50,081 nt of DNA. It comes from Amycolatopsis acidicola. Lineage in GTDB: Bacteria > Actinomycetota > Actinomycetes > Mycobacteriales > Pseudonocardiaceae. The stretch's first letter is position 1. The number at the start of each line of letters is the position of its first letter. The translations under genes and the position numbers were made by a program. The notes beneath the pieces are model-generated. The model was given only the letters and a program-made list of their open reading frames with translations. It did no database searches and was not told the origin of the DNA. Where the stretch lies: NCBI RefSeq assembly GCF_007713735.2, contig NZ_VMNW02000068.1, positions 1 to 50,081 of the forward strand, given 5' to 3'. Positions 16,901-23,276 of the stretch are shown piece after piece.

Positions 16901-17278
16901 GCGTCGATCTACTGGGCGCCGAACAGCGGTGGGGCTTGGTCGATCCAGGGCCAGATCCGCGATCGGTGGGCCGCGACCGGCTGGGAGGCCGGGCCGCTGG
17001 GCTACCCGACCACGGATGAGCTGACCACGCCGGACGGGGTCGGGCGGTACAACCACTTCACCAAGTCCGGTTCGATCTACTGGACCCCGTCGACCGGTCC
17101 GGCCGCGATCTACGGCCTGATCCGGAACAAGTGGGCGTCGCTGGGCTGGGAACGCAGCAGGCTGGGCTACCCGACGACCGACGAGTTCGGGATCAACGGC
17201 GGCCGCCAGAACAACTTCCAGCACGGCTGGATCACGTTCTGGTACGACACCGGTGCCGTCCTGGATTCGTATTACTGA
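13928..17278 (+). CDS. secreted PQQ-like beta-propeller protein with choice-of-anchor D domains and LGFP repeats
   Basis: A 1116-aa exported protein. The signal region ends near residue 41 (LLGVVAALTAWLAAPAVA then DD). Residues about 45-535 form a PQQ-type beta-propeller with repeated strands such as VVANGVVVVGTENNQVYGLD and GRVYVGTRDGKVFGFG. Three choice-of-anchor D (ASH-like) immunoglobulin domains follow (about 536-628, 628-738 and 738-838; each with a DFG or DFH...VG start). Residues 838-1116 are LGFP repeats (LGYPITDELTTPDGVGRYNH pattern). The C-terminal block ends like the protein at 9305-12124 (GWITFWYDTGAVLDSYY versus GYIQWYPNGRVIDGRW). It is probably anchored in the cell wall through LGFP. 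Start GTG 13928. Its stop overlaps the convergent SnoaL gene by 7 bases. Confidence 0.88.
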   Translation: MRVATAQLEAQLFIRSRYAARILLLGVVAALTAWLAAPAVADDVTAGNTTLRTGWDDNEPGLVPSQVSATDFGQLFSSSVDGQVYAQPVVANGVVVVGTENNQVYGLDAVTGAQKWHTNFGPAWPASTVNCGDLVPNIGITSTPVYDPASGTVYLTSKVNDGADAQHPHWYLHALDAKTGVERTGFPTTIKGAPTNNPNVPFNPMTAMQRPGLLLLNGVVYAGFASHCDYTPYVGYVVGVNASTGVQTTMWATEAGVSDEGGIWQAGSGLVSDGDGRIIFATGNGVAPAPGDGENPPATLGESVVRLSVNADGSLTPQSFFSPHDNTKLNQDDADLGSGGPIALPSNFGTAAHPHLVVEVGKDGRIYLLDADHLGGAGQGANGGDDVVGMTGPFQGVWGRPGFWGGDGGYVYVVGNNGPLRALKYSSSGPSLTSVGTTADNFGYTSGSPVVTSTGTTSGSALVWVVYSTGPGGQNAQLRAYDPVPVNGVMKLRYSAPIGTAVKFSVPATDNGRVYVGTRDGKVFGFGRPTTAVLTTKPYDFGSTAVGSTENATVTVTANTNLTVNSVTADAPFGASVTTPVTLTKGQTLNVPISYTPTTWGGSTGSLTFNTSAGSTAMDLHGQGTQPGLGATPSTLDFGQVRTGAAKELGVNIQNTGTTAETITSVTAPDGSYSAMNLPASGTVLQAGASTTVTVTYTPENGTDTGTTQNSQLVVNSDQGSVTVPITGVALTGKAQLTLEPSVLDFHTVPVGQSATMSFTVSNTGTIPMQITKAKAPAGVFSVASADQLPEGLPISPGAEVTVKVTFTPTDANPATSAYEITADDGSTAQTVTLQGNTDPITDYYNKLGGARGSYLSDPVSAEYDTAGGGKAQDFRGGTIYWSAATGAHAVVGDILARYKALGGPASGLGYPITDELGTPDGVGRYNHFSRADGASIYWTPNTGAHAIQGAIRAKWASFGWETGPQGYPITDELTTPDGVGKYNHFSRADGASIYWAPNSGGAWSIQGQIRDRWAATGWEAGPLGYPTTDELTTPDGVGRYNHFTKSGSIYWTPSTGPAAIYGLIRNKWASLGWERSRLGYPTTDEFGINGGRQNNFQHGWITFWYDTGAVLDSYY

Positions 17279-17673
17279 TCGAGCTGACCGCGGAGACCGG
17301 CGATGTCGATGACCGGCCACAGCTCGGCGATCCGGTCTCCGCGGAATGCGAAGAACACGTTGGCCCGCAACGCGATCGTGCGGCCGGTCGGGGCGATGCC
17401 GAGGAACTCCCCGGTGTGGGTGGCGTGCATCGTCCACCTGATCGCGGCCTTCTCGCCCTGCACCAGCACGTCCTCGACGTCGAAGCGCAGGTCCGGGAAG
17501 GCCGGGCGCAGGAATGCGTCGACGGCCGTCACGGCCTCCGGGCCGTGGCGGTCCTCGGGTCCGTGCAGGACGACGTCCGGGGTCAGCAGCTCCTCCGCGA
17601 GCTCCAGCTTCCGCCGGTTCAGCATGTCGTCGTAGAACCGGTGCACGAGTTCGAGTTTTTCCACGTGTCTCAC
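17272..17673 (-). CDS. SnoaL-like / NTF2-fold protein
   Basis: A 133-aa protein of the SnoaL-like ester cyclase group (cone-shaped alpha+beta NTF2 fold). The N-terminal helix LELVHRFYDDMLNRRKLELA, the strand segments LLTPDVVLHG and VQGEKAAIRWTMHATHTGEF, and the C-terminal RIAELWPVIDIAGLRGQLDQ are typical. Members bind or isomerise small hydrophobic ligands, so function cannot be read from fold alone. It is transcribed divergently from the ECF sigma factor that itself carries a SnoaL-like tail, across an inverted repeat at 17687-17728. The start is GTG 17673; a second GTG nine bases downstream is possible. Confidence 0.8.
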   Translation of the reverse strand: MRHVEKLELVHRFYDDMLNRRKLELAEELLTPDVVLHGPEDRHGPEAVTAVDAFLRPAFPDLRFDVEDVLVQGEKAAIRWTMHATHTGEFLGIAPTGRTIALRANVFFAFRGDRIAELWPVIDIAGLRGQLDQ

Positions 17674-17686
17674 CCTCTAGTCTGGT

Positions 17687-17728
17687 CTTGTCCGGTGCTT
17701 GCTCGCTCACCAGTGGAGACCGGACAAG
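17687..17728. promoter_or_regulatory. 10-bp inverted repeat in the SnoaL/sigJ divergent promoter
   Basis: CTTGTCCGGT (17687-17696) and ACCGGACAAG (17719-17728) are perfect inverted repeats separated by 22 bases, so their centres are 32 bp (three helical turns) apart. They lie between the starts of the SnoaL gene (17673) and the sigma factor (17739) and could be a paired operator or two opposed sigma-factor recognition elements. Confidence 0.5.
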
Positions 17729-17738
17729 GGTGGGTGCT

Positions 17739-18560
17739 GTGACAACTTTCGAGGACGAACGTGGCCGGTTGTTCGGCCTGGCGTACCGGCTGCTCGGGTC
17801 GGCGGTGGACGCGGAGGACGTCCTGCAGGACGCCTTCCTGCGCTGGCACGCGGCGAAGGGCGTCCGGCAGGCGGGGCCGTGGCTGACGAAGACGGTCACG
17901 AACCTGTGTCTCAACAGGCTTTCGTCGGCGTGGGCGCGGCGGGTGCGGCCGGAGGAGGAGCTGCCGGAGCCGGTGCTGACGGCGGCCGACCCGCTGGAGA
18001 CCGTCGCCTTGCGCGAGTCGGTTTCGCTGGCGCTGCTGGCTGTCCTGCAGCGGCTGACCCCGGCCGAGCGGGCGGTGTTCGTGCTACGGGAGGCTTTCGG
18101 GTACGAGTATCCCGAGGTCGCCGGGCTGCTCGAGGTCTCCGAGGCCAACGCGCGGCAGCTGCACAGCCGGGCGAAGCGGCGGGTGGCGGTGGACGAGAAC
18201 CGTTTCGCCGCAACGGATTCCGCTCACCTCGCGGAGAGCTTCCTCGCCGCGGCGCGATCCGGTGACCTTGGTGCGCTGGAAAAGCTGCTGACCGAAGACG
18301 TGCGCACGTGGATGGACGCGGGCCCCGGCCGCCGCCGGCGCACGAGCGGGCGCGGCGACGTCCCGGTGGAGGTGCTCGCCCGGTTCGTGACCGAGCACCG
18401 CGTGGCGGAGGTCAACGGCACCACCGCGTTGCTGTTCCTGAACGACGGCAAGCTGCTGGGCGTCACCACCGTGCTGGCGCGCGACGGGCGGATAGCGGCG
18501 CTGTACACGGTGGCGGACCCGGCCAAACTCGCCTACGCGCAACGGCAACTCGCGAGTTGA
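17739..18560 (+). CDS. sigJ: ECF RNA polymerase sigma factor, SigJ/ECF41-like
   Basis: A 273-aa extracytoplasmic-function sigma factor. Region 2 is at residues 1-70 (ERGRLFGLAYRLLGSAVDAE, DVLQDAFLRWHAAKG) and region 4 at about 105-155 (LTPAERAVFVLREAFGYEY, EVSEANARQLHSRAKRR). A C-terminal SnoaL-like domain (about 165-273) replaces an external anti-sigma factor in this class. The family's NPDKL-type end motif appears here as YTVADPAKL, and the usual DGGGK motif is changed to DAGPGRRR. The GTG at 17739 has AAGGG eight bases upstream. ECF41 factors often lie beside their single target; here the candidate target is the divergent SnoaL protein. The signal is unknown. Confidence 0.85.
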   Translation: MTTFEDERGRLFGLAYRLLGSAVDAEDVLQDAFLRWHAAKGVRQAGPWLTKTVTNLCLNRLSSAWARRVRPEEELPEPVLTAADPLETVALRESVSLALLAVLQRLTPAERAVFVLREAFGYEYPEVAGLLEVSEANARQLHSRAKRRVAVDENRFAATDSAHLAESFLAAARSGDLGALEKLLTEDVRTWMDAGPGRRRRTSGRGDVPVEVLARFVTEHRVAEVNGTTALLFLNDGKLLGVTTVLARDGRIAALYTVADPAKLAYAQRQLAS

Positions 18561-18587
18561 CCTCTAGTAAGGTCGAGGTTGCACGCT
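18557..18587 (+). promoter_or_regulatory. MerR-type promoter and operator, copy 1
   Basis: TTGACC (18557-18562), a 19-bp spacer and a weak -10 (CACGCT, 18582-18587) enclose the 20-bp box ACCTCTAGTAAGGTCGAGGT (18560-18579), with the ATG six bases later. A 19-bp spacer with ACCTC...GAGGT arms is the hallmark of MerR/SoxR-activated promoters. The reverse complement of this box matches copy 2 (19997-20016) at 19 of 20 positions. Confidence 0.75.
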
Positions 18588-18593
18588 CGGCAC

Positions 18594-19067
18594 ATGACCG
18601 AAAACGACCGCATGGCGCGGCAGCTTCAGCACCTCACCGACCGAGCCGAGATCACCGACCTGCTGGACCGTTTCCTGCGCTCACTGGACGTGGGCGTCTT
18701 CGATGACGCGTGGGGCCTCGCCTTCTTCGCGGAGGATGCGAGAGCCGACATGCCCATCGGCGCCATCCAGGGCCGCGAGGCCGTGGTGGCGAGCATCCGG
18801 GAGGGGATGGCCCGGTTCGACCGCACCGTGCACATGGGCGGGAACGCCGTCCTCGAGATCGACGGCGACCGCGCCACGGCACACCATCCCCAGCTGAGCA
18901 CGCACATCCTCGCGGACGACTCCGAGACGCTGTTCATCTCGGCGGGCCACGCGGAGACCGAACTGGTCCGAACCCCGGACGGCTGGCGGATCTCGGCGTC
19001 GGCGCTGCGGATCGTGTGGACTCAGGGCAGGCCGCCGATCGTCCCGGCGGACTCGGGCGCCGCCTGA
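18594..19067 (+). CDS. SnoaL-like nuclear transport factor 2 family protein
   Basis: A 157-aa NTF2-fold protein of the SnoaL_4 type. The first helix reads RAEITDLLDRFLRSLDVGVF, followed by DDAWGLAFFAEDARADMPIG and a central strand series (VLEIDGDRATAHHPQLSTH). Relatives include scytalone-dehydratase- and limonene-epoxide-hydrolase-like enzymes as well as plain ligand-binding proteins. It has its own MerR-type promoter 7-37 bases upstream, the same kind that drives the quinone oxidoreductase at 20055, so it is probably induced by the same compound and may bind or modify it. No ribosome-binding site is visible, in keeping with a leaderless message. Confidence 0.8.
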   Translation: MTENDRMARQLQHLTDRAEITDLLDRFLRSLDVGVFDDAWGLAFFAEDARADMPIGAIQGREAVVASIREGMARFDRTVHMGGNAVLEIDGDRATAHHPQLSTHILADDSETLFISAGHAETELVRTPDGWRISASALRIVWTQGRPPIVPADSGAA

Positions 19068-19100
19068 GCGGCTACGCGGTGGGGCTGCCACGGCTCAGGC
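19062..19100. terminator. bidirectional hairpin between SnoaL gene and purC
   Basis: GCCTGAGC (19062-19069) pairs with GCTCAGGC (19093-19100), with an inner GTGG/CCAC stem (19079-19082 with 19088-19091). It lies between two convergent genes and overlaps the end of the SnoaL frame. Confidence 0.5.
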
Positions 19101-19126
19101 AACAGTCATCGAGAGGCGCCCCCGAG

Positions 19127-19960
19127 CTACTTGCCCCAGGCCTCCCCGGTGATGCGCTCGTACGCCTCCAGGTAGCGCTGCCGCGTGGCGGCCACGATCT
19201 CCGCCGGCACCTCGGGGCCGGGAGGGGTCTTGTCCCAGTCCGTGCTCGACGCCCATTCGCGCACGAACTGCTTGTCGAACGAACGCTGCGGGTGGCCCGG
19301 CTCCCATTCGTCGGCTGGCCAGAAGCGCGAGGAGTCCGAGGTGAGCACCTCGTCGCCGAGGGTCAGCACACCGTCGGCGTCCCAGCCGAACTCGAGTTTG
19401 GTGTCGGCGGCGATGATCCCGCGGCTCGCCGCGTGCTCGGCGCCGCGCCGGTAGACCTCCAGCGTCAGCTCGCGCAGCCGCTCGGCCGTCTCGCGACCTT
19501 CCTGCGCCACCACGTCGTCGAAGGTGATGAACTCGTCGTGCCCCTCGTCGGCCTTCGTGGTGGGGGTGAAGATCGGCTCGGGCAGTTTGCTGCCCTCCAC
19601 CAGCCCCGGCGGCAGCTGCACGCCGGAAACAGTGCCCCGTTTCTGGTACTCCTTGAGCCCCATCCCGACCAGGTACCCGCGCGCGATGCACTCGACCTGC
19701 ACCATCTGCAGCGGTTTGCAGCGCACCGCGCGCCCGGCGAACTCGGCCGGCACGTCGGTGTAGGAGAGCACGTGGTTGGGCACCACGTCGGCGAGATGCC
19801 GGAACCACCACGCGGAAAGCTGGGTCAGCAGCGCGCCCTTGTCCGGGATCGGTGTGGGCAAGACCACGTCGTAGACCGAGATCCGGTCCGAGGCCACGAG
19901 CAGGATGTCGGTTCCGTCGCGGTACAGGTCACGGACCTTGCCGGTGTAGATGTGCTCCAT
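19127..19960 (-). CDS. purC: phosphoribosylaminoimidazole-succinocarboxamide synthase
   Basis: PurC (SAICAR synthetase), 277 aa. It joins CAIR and aspartate with ATP in step 8 of purine synthesis in the cytosol. The N-terminal YTGKVRDLYRDGTDILLVAS and the following DRISVYDVVLPTPIPDKGAL are the classic first motif. VECIARGYLVGMGLKEYQKR marks the second, and EFGWDADGVLTLGDEVLTSD with SSRFWPADEWEPG the catalytic third. Length is typical of the actinobacterial form. No other pur gene is adjacent. It stands alone between two MerR-controlled units that read away from or toward it. A TACGAT box lies six bases before the ATG. Confidence 0.97.
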   Translation of the reverse strand: MEHIYTGKVRDLYRDGTDILLVASDRISVYDVVLPTPIPDKGALLTQLSAWWFRHLADVVPNHVLSYTDVPAEFAGRAVRCKPLQMVQVECIARGYLVGMGLKEYQKRGTVSGVQLPPGLVEGSKLPEPIFTPTTKADEGHDEFITFDDVVAQEGRETAERLRELTLEVYRRGAEHAASRGIIAADTKLEFGWDADGVLTLGDEVLTSDSSRFWPADEWEPGHPQRSFDKQFVREWASSTDWDKTPPGPEVPAEIVAATRQRYLEAYERITGEAWGK

Positions 19961-19993
19961 CCGCTCATCGTAAACGTACCGGGTCGGCGGGCC

Positions 19994-20024
19994 TTGACCT
20001 CAACCTTACTAGAGGTTTCATCCT
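19994..20024 (+). promoter_or_regulatory. MerR-type promoter and operator, copy 2
   Basis: TTGACC (19994-19999), a 19-bp spacer and CATCCT (20019-20024) enclose the 20-bp box ACCTCAACCTTACTAGAGGT (19997-20016). The gene's own AGGAGG and ATG follow. The over-long spacer is what MerR/SoxR-family activators untwist on activation. The box is nearly identical to copy 1 at 18560-18579 read on the other strand. Confidence 0.8.
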
Positions 20025-20054
20025 GGTTCCCACACAAGATCAGGAGGACGATCG

Positions 20055-21014
20055 ATGCGGGCGATCCAGGTATCCGAGTTCGGCGGCCCGGGGGTGCTGG
20101 CCGCGGCCGAGCTCCCGGCGCCGGAAGCCGGCGCGGGACAGGTGGTGGTCGGGGTCGCGGTGGCGGCCATCGACTTCGTGCAGACGCAGCTCCGCCGCGG
20201 GTACACCCCGGGGCCACCGTTGCCGGAATTGCCTTACGTGCCAGGGGGAACGGTCGCGGGCGAGGTGCGTGCGCTCGGCGAGGGCGTGGACGGACGGTGG
20301 CTGGGGCGCCGGGTGGTGGCGCGCACCGCGACCGCGTTCGGTGGCTACGCGGAACAGGCGGTGTCCGATGTGGACGGTCTCGTCGAGGTGCCGGACGGGC
20401 TCGGGCTCGCCGAGGCCGCGGCGCTGCACGACGACGGGAGCACGGCGATCGGGCTCCTGAACGGGGTGGCCGTGCGGCCGGGGGAATGGGTGCTGGTGGA
20501 GGCGGCGGCCGGGGGTGTGGGCAGCCTGCTCGTCCAGCTCGCCATCGCGGCAGGCGCGCAGGTGATCGGTGCCGCGCGCGGGGAGCGGAAGCTGGCGCTG
20601 ATCCGCGAGCTGGGCGCGAAAGGCGCGGTGGACTACAGCGAACCGGACTGGACCGAACAGGTGCGCGCGCTCATCGGCGGCGGGCCGGATGTGGTGTTCG
20701 ACGGGGTGGGCGGCGAGATCGGCCGGGCCGCGCTGGAGATCACCGCGCCCGGCGGCCGGTTCTCGGTGCACGGCGCGTCGAGCGGCACGCCCACGATGGG
20801 CTCGGGGCCGGACGGGGTGACCGTGCTCGGAATCGAGCAGCTGTTCTCGTTCGCTGCCACCGCACGCGCCCGCGTGGAACAGGCGCTGGCCGAGGCCGCG
20901 GCCGGACGCTTGCGGCCGGTGATCGGCCAGACCCTCCCGCTCGCGCGGGCCGCCGAAGCGCACGCGGCGATCGAAGCTCGTGCGGTGACCGGGAAGACGT
21001 TGCTGCTGACATGA
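20055..21014 (+). CDS. NADPH:quinone oxidoreductase-like zinc-free MDR protein
   Basis: A 319-aa medium-chain reductase of the quinone oxidoreductase (QOR/zeta-crystallin) group. The N-terminal GroES-like domain has LPYVPGGTVAGEVRALGEGV but lacks the zinc cysteines of alcohol dehydrogenases. The NADPH fold carries EAAAGGVGSLLVQLAIAAGA (around residue 150) and the Ser/Arg pair of NADPH users (AARGERKLALIRELGAKG). Such enzymes reduce quinones or enones. AGGAGG precedes the ATG. Expression is from the MerR-type promoter at 19994-20024. Its stop overlaps the MFS start (ATGA), giving a reductase-plus-exporter operon typical of responses to redox-active or toxic aromatic compounds. Confidence 0.9.
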   Translation: MRAIQVSEFGGPGVLAAAELPAPEAGAGQVVVGVAVAAIDFVQTQLRRGYTPGPPLPELPYVPGGTVAGEVRALGEGVDGRWLGRRVVARTATAFGGYAEQAVSDVDGLVEVPDGLGLAEAAALHDDGSTAIGLLNGVAVRPGEWVLVEAAAGGVGSLLVQLAIAAGAQVIGAARGERKLALIRELGAKGAVDYSEPDWTEQVRALIGGGPDVVFDGVGGEIGRAALEITAPGGRFSVHGASSGTPTMGSGPDGVTVLGIEQLFSFAATARARVEQALAEAAAGRLRPVIGQTLPLARAAEAHAAIEARAVTGKTLLLT

Positions 21015-22405
21015 CCAGAATCCCTTGGCCCATCTGGCGAATCTCGCTGGTGATCGTGTTCGGCGCGTTCGTCAGCATGCTCGACACCTCGCTCGTCAAC
21101 GTCGGCCTCGACGCGATCGGCACGGATCTGCACGCCTCGCTCGCGCAGGTGCAGTGGGTGGCCAGCGCCTACCTGATCGCGCTGGCGGTCTCGCTGCCGT
21201 TGTGCGGTTGGCTCGGCCGGAAGGTCGGGGTCGGGCGGCTCTGGCTGGCGGCCTTCGCGGCTTTCACCGTGGCGTCCGGACTGTGCGCGCTCGCCGGTGA
21301 CGTCGGCTGGCTCGTCGCGCTGCGAGTCGTACAGGGCGCTGCCGCCGGGCTGCTCGTGCCGGCGGGGCAGACGATCCTCGGGCAGGCGGTCGGGCCGCAG
21401 CGGCTGGGCCGGGTGATGAGCATCCTCGGCATCGCGGTGAGCAGCGGGCCCGCGATCGGCCCGTCGGTCGGCGGGGTGCTGCTGAACTCCTTGTCGTGGC
21501 AATGGTTGTTCCTGATCAACCTGCCGATCGGCGTCATCGGGATCGCGCTGGGACTGCGGTACGTCCCGCGCGGGGAACGGGCCGAGGTGCCGCGGCTGGA
21601 CTGGACCGGGTTCGCGCTCATCGGGCTGGGACTGCCGATGTTCGTCTACGCCGTCACGAGGTGGGGCGAGCGCGCCACACTGGCCGACGCGTCGGTGCTC
21701 GTCCCGCTGGTGCTCGGAATCGCGGGGCTGGTGGCGTTCGGGCTGCGCCGCCGGGAACACCCGTTGCTGGATCTGCGCTTGTTCCGTGACCCGGTGTACG
21801 CGGCGGCGAGTACGTCGTCGGCGTTCATCGGCGCGGCCATGTTCGGCGCGATGCTGTTGTTCCCGCTGTACTTCCAGATCCTGCGCGGCGCGGACGTGGT
21901 CACCACGGGGCTGTCGCTGATTTCCCTCGGCGTGGGGACGATGATCGTGCTGCCGCTTTCCGGCTGGCTGACCGACAAGTACGGCGGCGGGATCGTCGCG
22001 CTGTGCGGGAACGTACTCAGCGTCGTCACCACGTTGCCGTTCGCGTTCCTCGGCGCGGGCACCAGTGCGGTGACGCTGCAGATCCTGTTGTTCCTGCGTG
22101 GTCTGGCGCTCGCGTTGTCCGCGGTTCCCGCGGGCACAACGGCTTTCGCGGCGGTGCGGCGCGAGCAGTTGCCGGACGCCACGACGCAGGTCAACATCCT
22201 GCAACGGGTGGGCGGCGCCGTCGGCGGGGCGCTGTTCGCGGTGGTGCTGGCGCAGCACCTGCCGGGCGGGGCCGAGCACGCTTTCCAGCTCGCCTTCTGG
22301 TGGGTGACCGGGGCGTCGGTGGTCGCGGTCGGCTGGACGATCTGGCTGTTCCTCGCCCAGCGCGCGGCGAAGGCCGAACGTCCACTGGCGACTGTCGCGA
22401 CCTGA
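21011..22405 (+). CDS. MFS transporter, DHA2 (EmrB/QacA) family
   Basis: A 464-aa drug:proton antiporter with about 14 predicted membrane helices. The first helix carries the DHA2 signature around MLDTSLVNVGLDAI. SLPLCGWLGRKVGVGRLW is motif A, RVVQGAAAGLLVPAGQTIL is motif B, and GPSVGGVLLNSLSWQWLFLI is motif C. It would pump a small hydrophobic molecule out of the cell using the proton gradient. Translation is coupled to the quinone oxidoreductase by a four-base overlap, so both respond to the same MerR-type activator. A MarR gene follows after 84 bases with its own promoter. Confidence 0.92.
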   Translation: MTRIPWPIWRISLVIVFGAFVSMLDTSLVNVGLDAIGTDLHASLAQVQWVASAYLIALAVSLPLCGWLGRKVGVGRLWLAAFAAFTVASGLCALAGDVGWLVALRVVQGAAAGLLVPAGQTILGQAVGPQRLGRVMSILGIAVSSGPAIGPSVGGVLLNSLSWQWLFLINLPIGVIGIALGLRYVPRGERAEVPRLDWTGFALIGLGLPMFVYAVTRWGERATLADASVLVPLVLGIAGLVAFGLRRREHPLLDLRLFRDPVYAAASTSSAFIGAAMFGAMLLFPLYFQILRGADVVTTGLSLISLGVGTMIVLPLSGWLTDKYGGGIVALCGNVLSVVTTLPFAFLGAGTSAVTLQILLFLRGLALALSAVPAGTTAFAAVRREQLPDATTQVNILQRVGGAVGGALFAVVLAQHLPGGAEHAFQLAFWWVTGASVVAVGWTIWLFLAQRAAKAERPLATVAT

Positions 22406-22475
22406 GCCCGGCGGTGGGATTCGCCCCCGGCTCGGGTTTGCGCCGGAAAGCCCTTACGCGGGCGCTCGATCCGGA

Positions 22476-22481
22476 TATTCT
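22476..22481 (+). promoter_or_regulatory. -10 box TATTCT of the MarR gene
   Basis: TATTCT lies eight bases before the ATG at 22490, consistent with a short or absent leader. Confidence 0.4.
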
Positions 22482-22489
22482 CGTCGGCG

Positions 22490-22936
22490 ATGTCCTTGTC
22501 CGAACAACAGCTACACGGGTGGACCGGCTTTCTCGGCGCCCACACGCTCGTGGAACGCGCGCTGGAACGGTATCTGCACGAGGTCGCCGGGATTTCCCAC
22601 GCCGAGTACGAGATCCTGGCGCGGCTCGGCCGCGCGCCGCACGGCCGGATGCGGATGGGCGCGCTCGCGGCGGCGTTGTTTTCCCCGGGCAGCAGGCTGA
22701 ACTACCGCATCACCAGGCTCGCCGGGGTCGGCCTCGTCCGCCGCGAACAGCATCCGACCGACCGCCGCGGCCTGTACGCGGTGCTCACCGAGACCGGCCG
22801 AGAGCTCCTGGAGCGCGTTTCCCCCGGCTACCAGGAAACGGTGCGCGACACCGTACTCGGCGTCCTCAGCGAAGACGAATTCGCCGAACTCGGTGCCCTG
22901 AGCCAGAAACTGTTCCGCGGCTTGAGCGAGGCGTGA
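22490..22936 (+). CDS. MarR family transcriptional regulator
   Basis: A 148-aa MarR protein. The winged helix covers about residues 30-100, with ISHAEYEILARLGRAPHGRM as the first part, SRLNYRITRLAGVGLVRREQ as the recognition helix, and PTDRRGLYAVLTETGRELLE as the wing with the conserved Asp-Arg pair. Flanking N- and C-terminal helices form the dimer interface. MarR proteins release DNA when bound by phenolic or other small ligands. It follows the QOR-MFS operon but seems to have its own promoter, so it may add a second layer of control to the exporter. Its end runs into the 7+7 repeat array. Confidence 0.9.
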   Translation: MSLSEQQLHGWTGFLGAHTLVERALERYLHEVAGISHAEYEILARLGRAPHGRMRMGALAAALFSPGSRLNYRITRLAGVGLVRREQHPTDRRGLYAVLTETGRELLERVSPGYQETVRDTVLGVLSEDEFAELGALSQKLFRGLSEA

Positions 22937-22940
22937 CCGC

Positions 22941-23276
22941 ATCTTGGCCGCCCACGCGGGTGTGTTGGCCGCTCGCGTTCGTGTGTTGGCTGCTCGCGTG
23001 GGTGTGTTGGCTCGCCGGGTTCGCGTGTTGGCCGCCCGCGTGGGTGTGTTGGCTCGCCGGGTTCGCGTGTTGGCCGGGCCCGCCGGTCGAGCGCCGCGCA
23101 CAGCCAACGCGCCGCCGCGCACGGGAGGGGCAAACTCCCTCGCGGGAGGGGCCAACTCGCGCGCGGGAGGGGCCAACTCGCGCGCGGGAGGGGCCAACTC
23201 GCGCGCGGGAGGGGCCAACTCGCGCGCGGGAGGGGCCAACACACGCGCGGGAGGGGCCAACATGGCGGCGTGACCG
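22941..23276. repeat. modular inverted-repeat array, 7+7 units of 21 bp
   Basis: This 340-base gap between two convergent genes is filled by tandem units with an exact 21-bp pitch. Left half: units beginning GTGTTGGC (first one ATCTTGGC) at 22941, 22962, 22983, 23004, 23025, 23046 and 23067. Right half: units GCCAACTC-GCGCGCGGGAGGG at 23130, 23151, 23172, 23193, 23214, 23235 and 23256. The right half is the inverse of the left, and the outermost units pair best (right-hand GCCAACAC against left GTGTTGGC), so one long hairpin with a loop of about 42 bases (23088-23129) is possible. There are no spacers or direct-repeat/spacer alternation, so it is not CRISPR. The same design, 4+4, lies at 9071-9303. 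Confidence 0.9.

Noticed and set aside
13997..18148. Very long leftward open frame (about 1380 codons)
   Set aside because: It is antisense to the secreted propeller protein and sigJ, has no domain, and disagrees with the clear signal peptide and LGFP repeats on the other strand.
18710..21010. Upstream extension of the MFS frame through purC and the quinone oxidoreductase
   Set aside because: It crosses two clear genes in other frames; the DHA2 transporter starts at ATG 21011, coupled to the preceding stop.
22944..23273. A 109-codon open frame across the 7+7 array, reading as ARVGVLARRV and GGANSRA repeats
   Set aside because: The 7-residue period is a by-product of the 21-bp repeat; all frames stay open for the same reason, and there is no ribosome-binding site or normal codon use.
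22941..23276. CRISPR array
   Set aside because: Units are 21 bp end to end with no unique spacers, the second half is inverted, and no cas genes are present.
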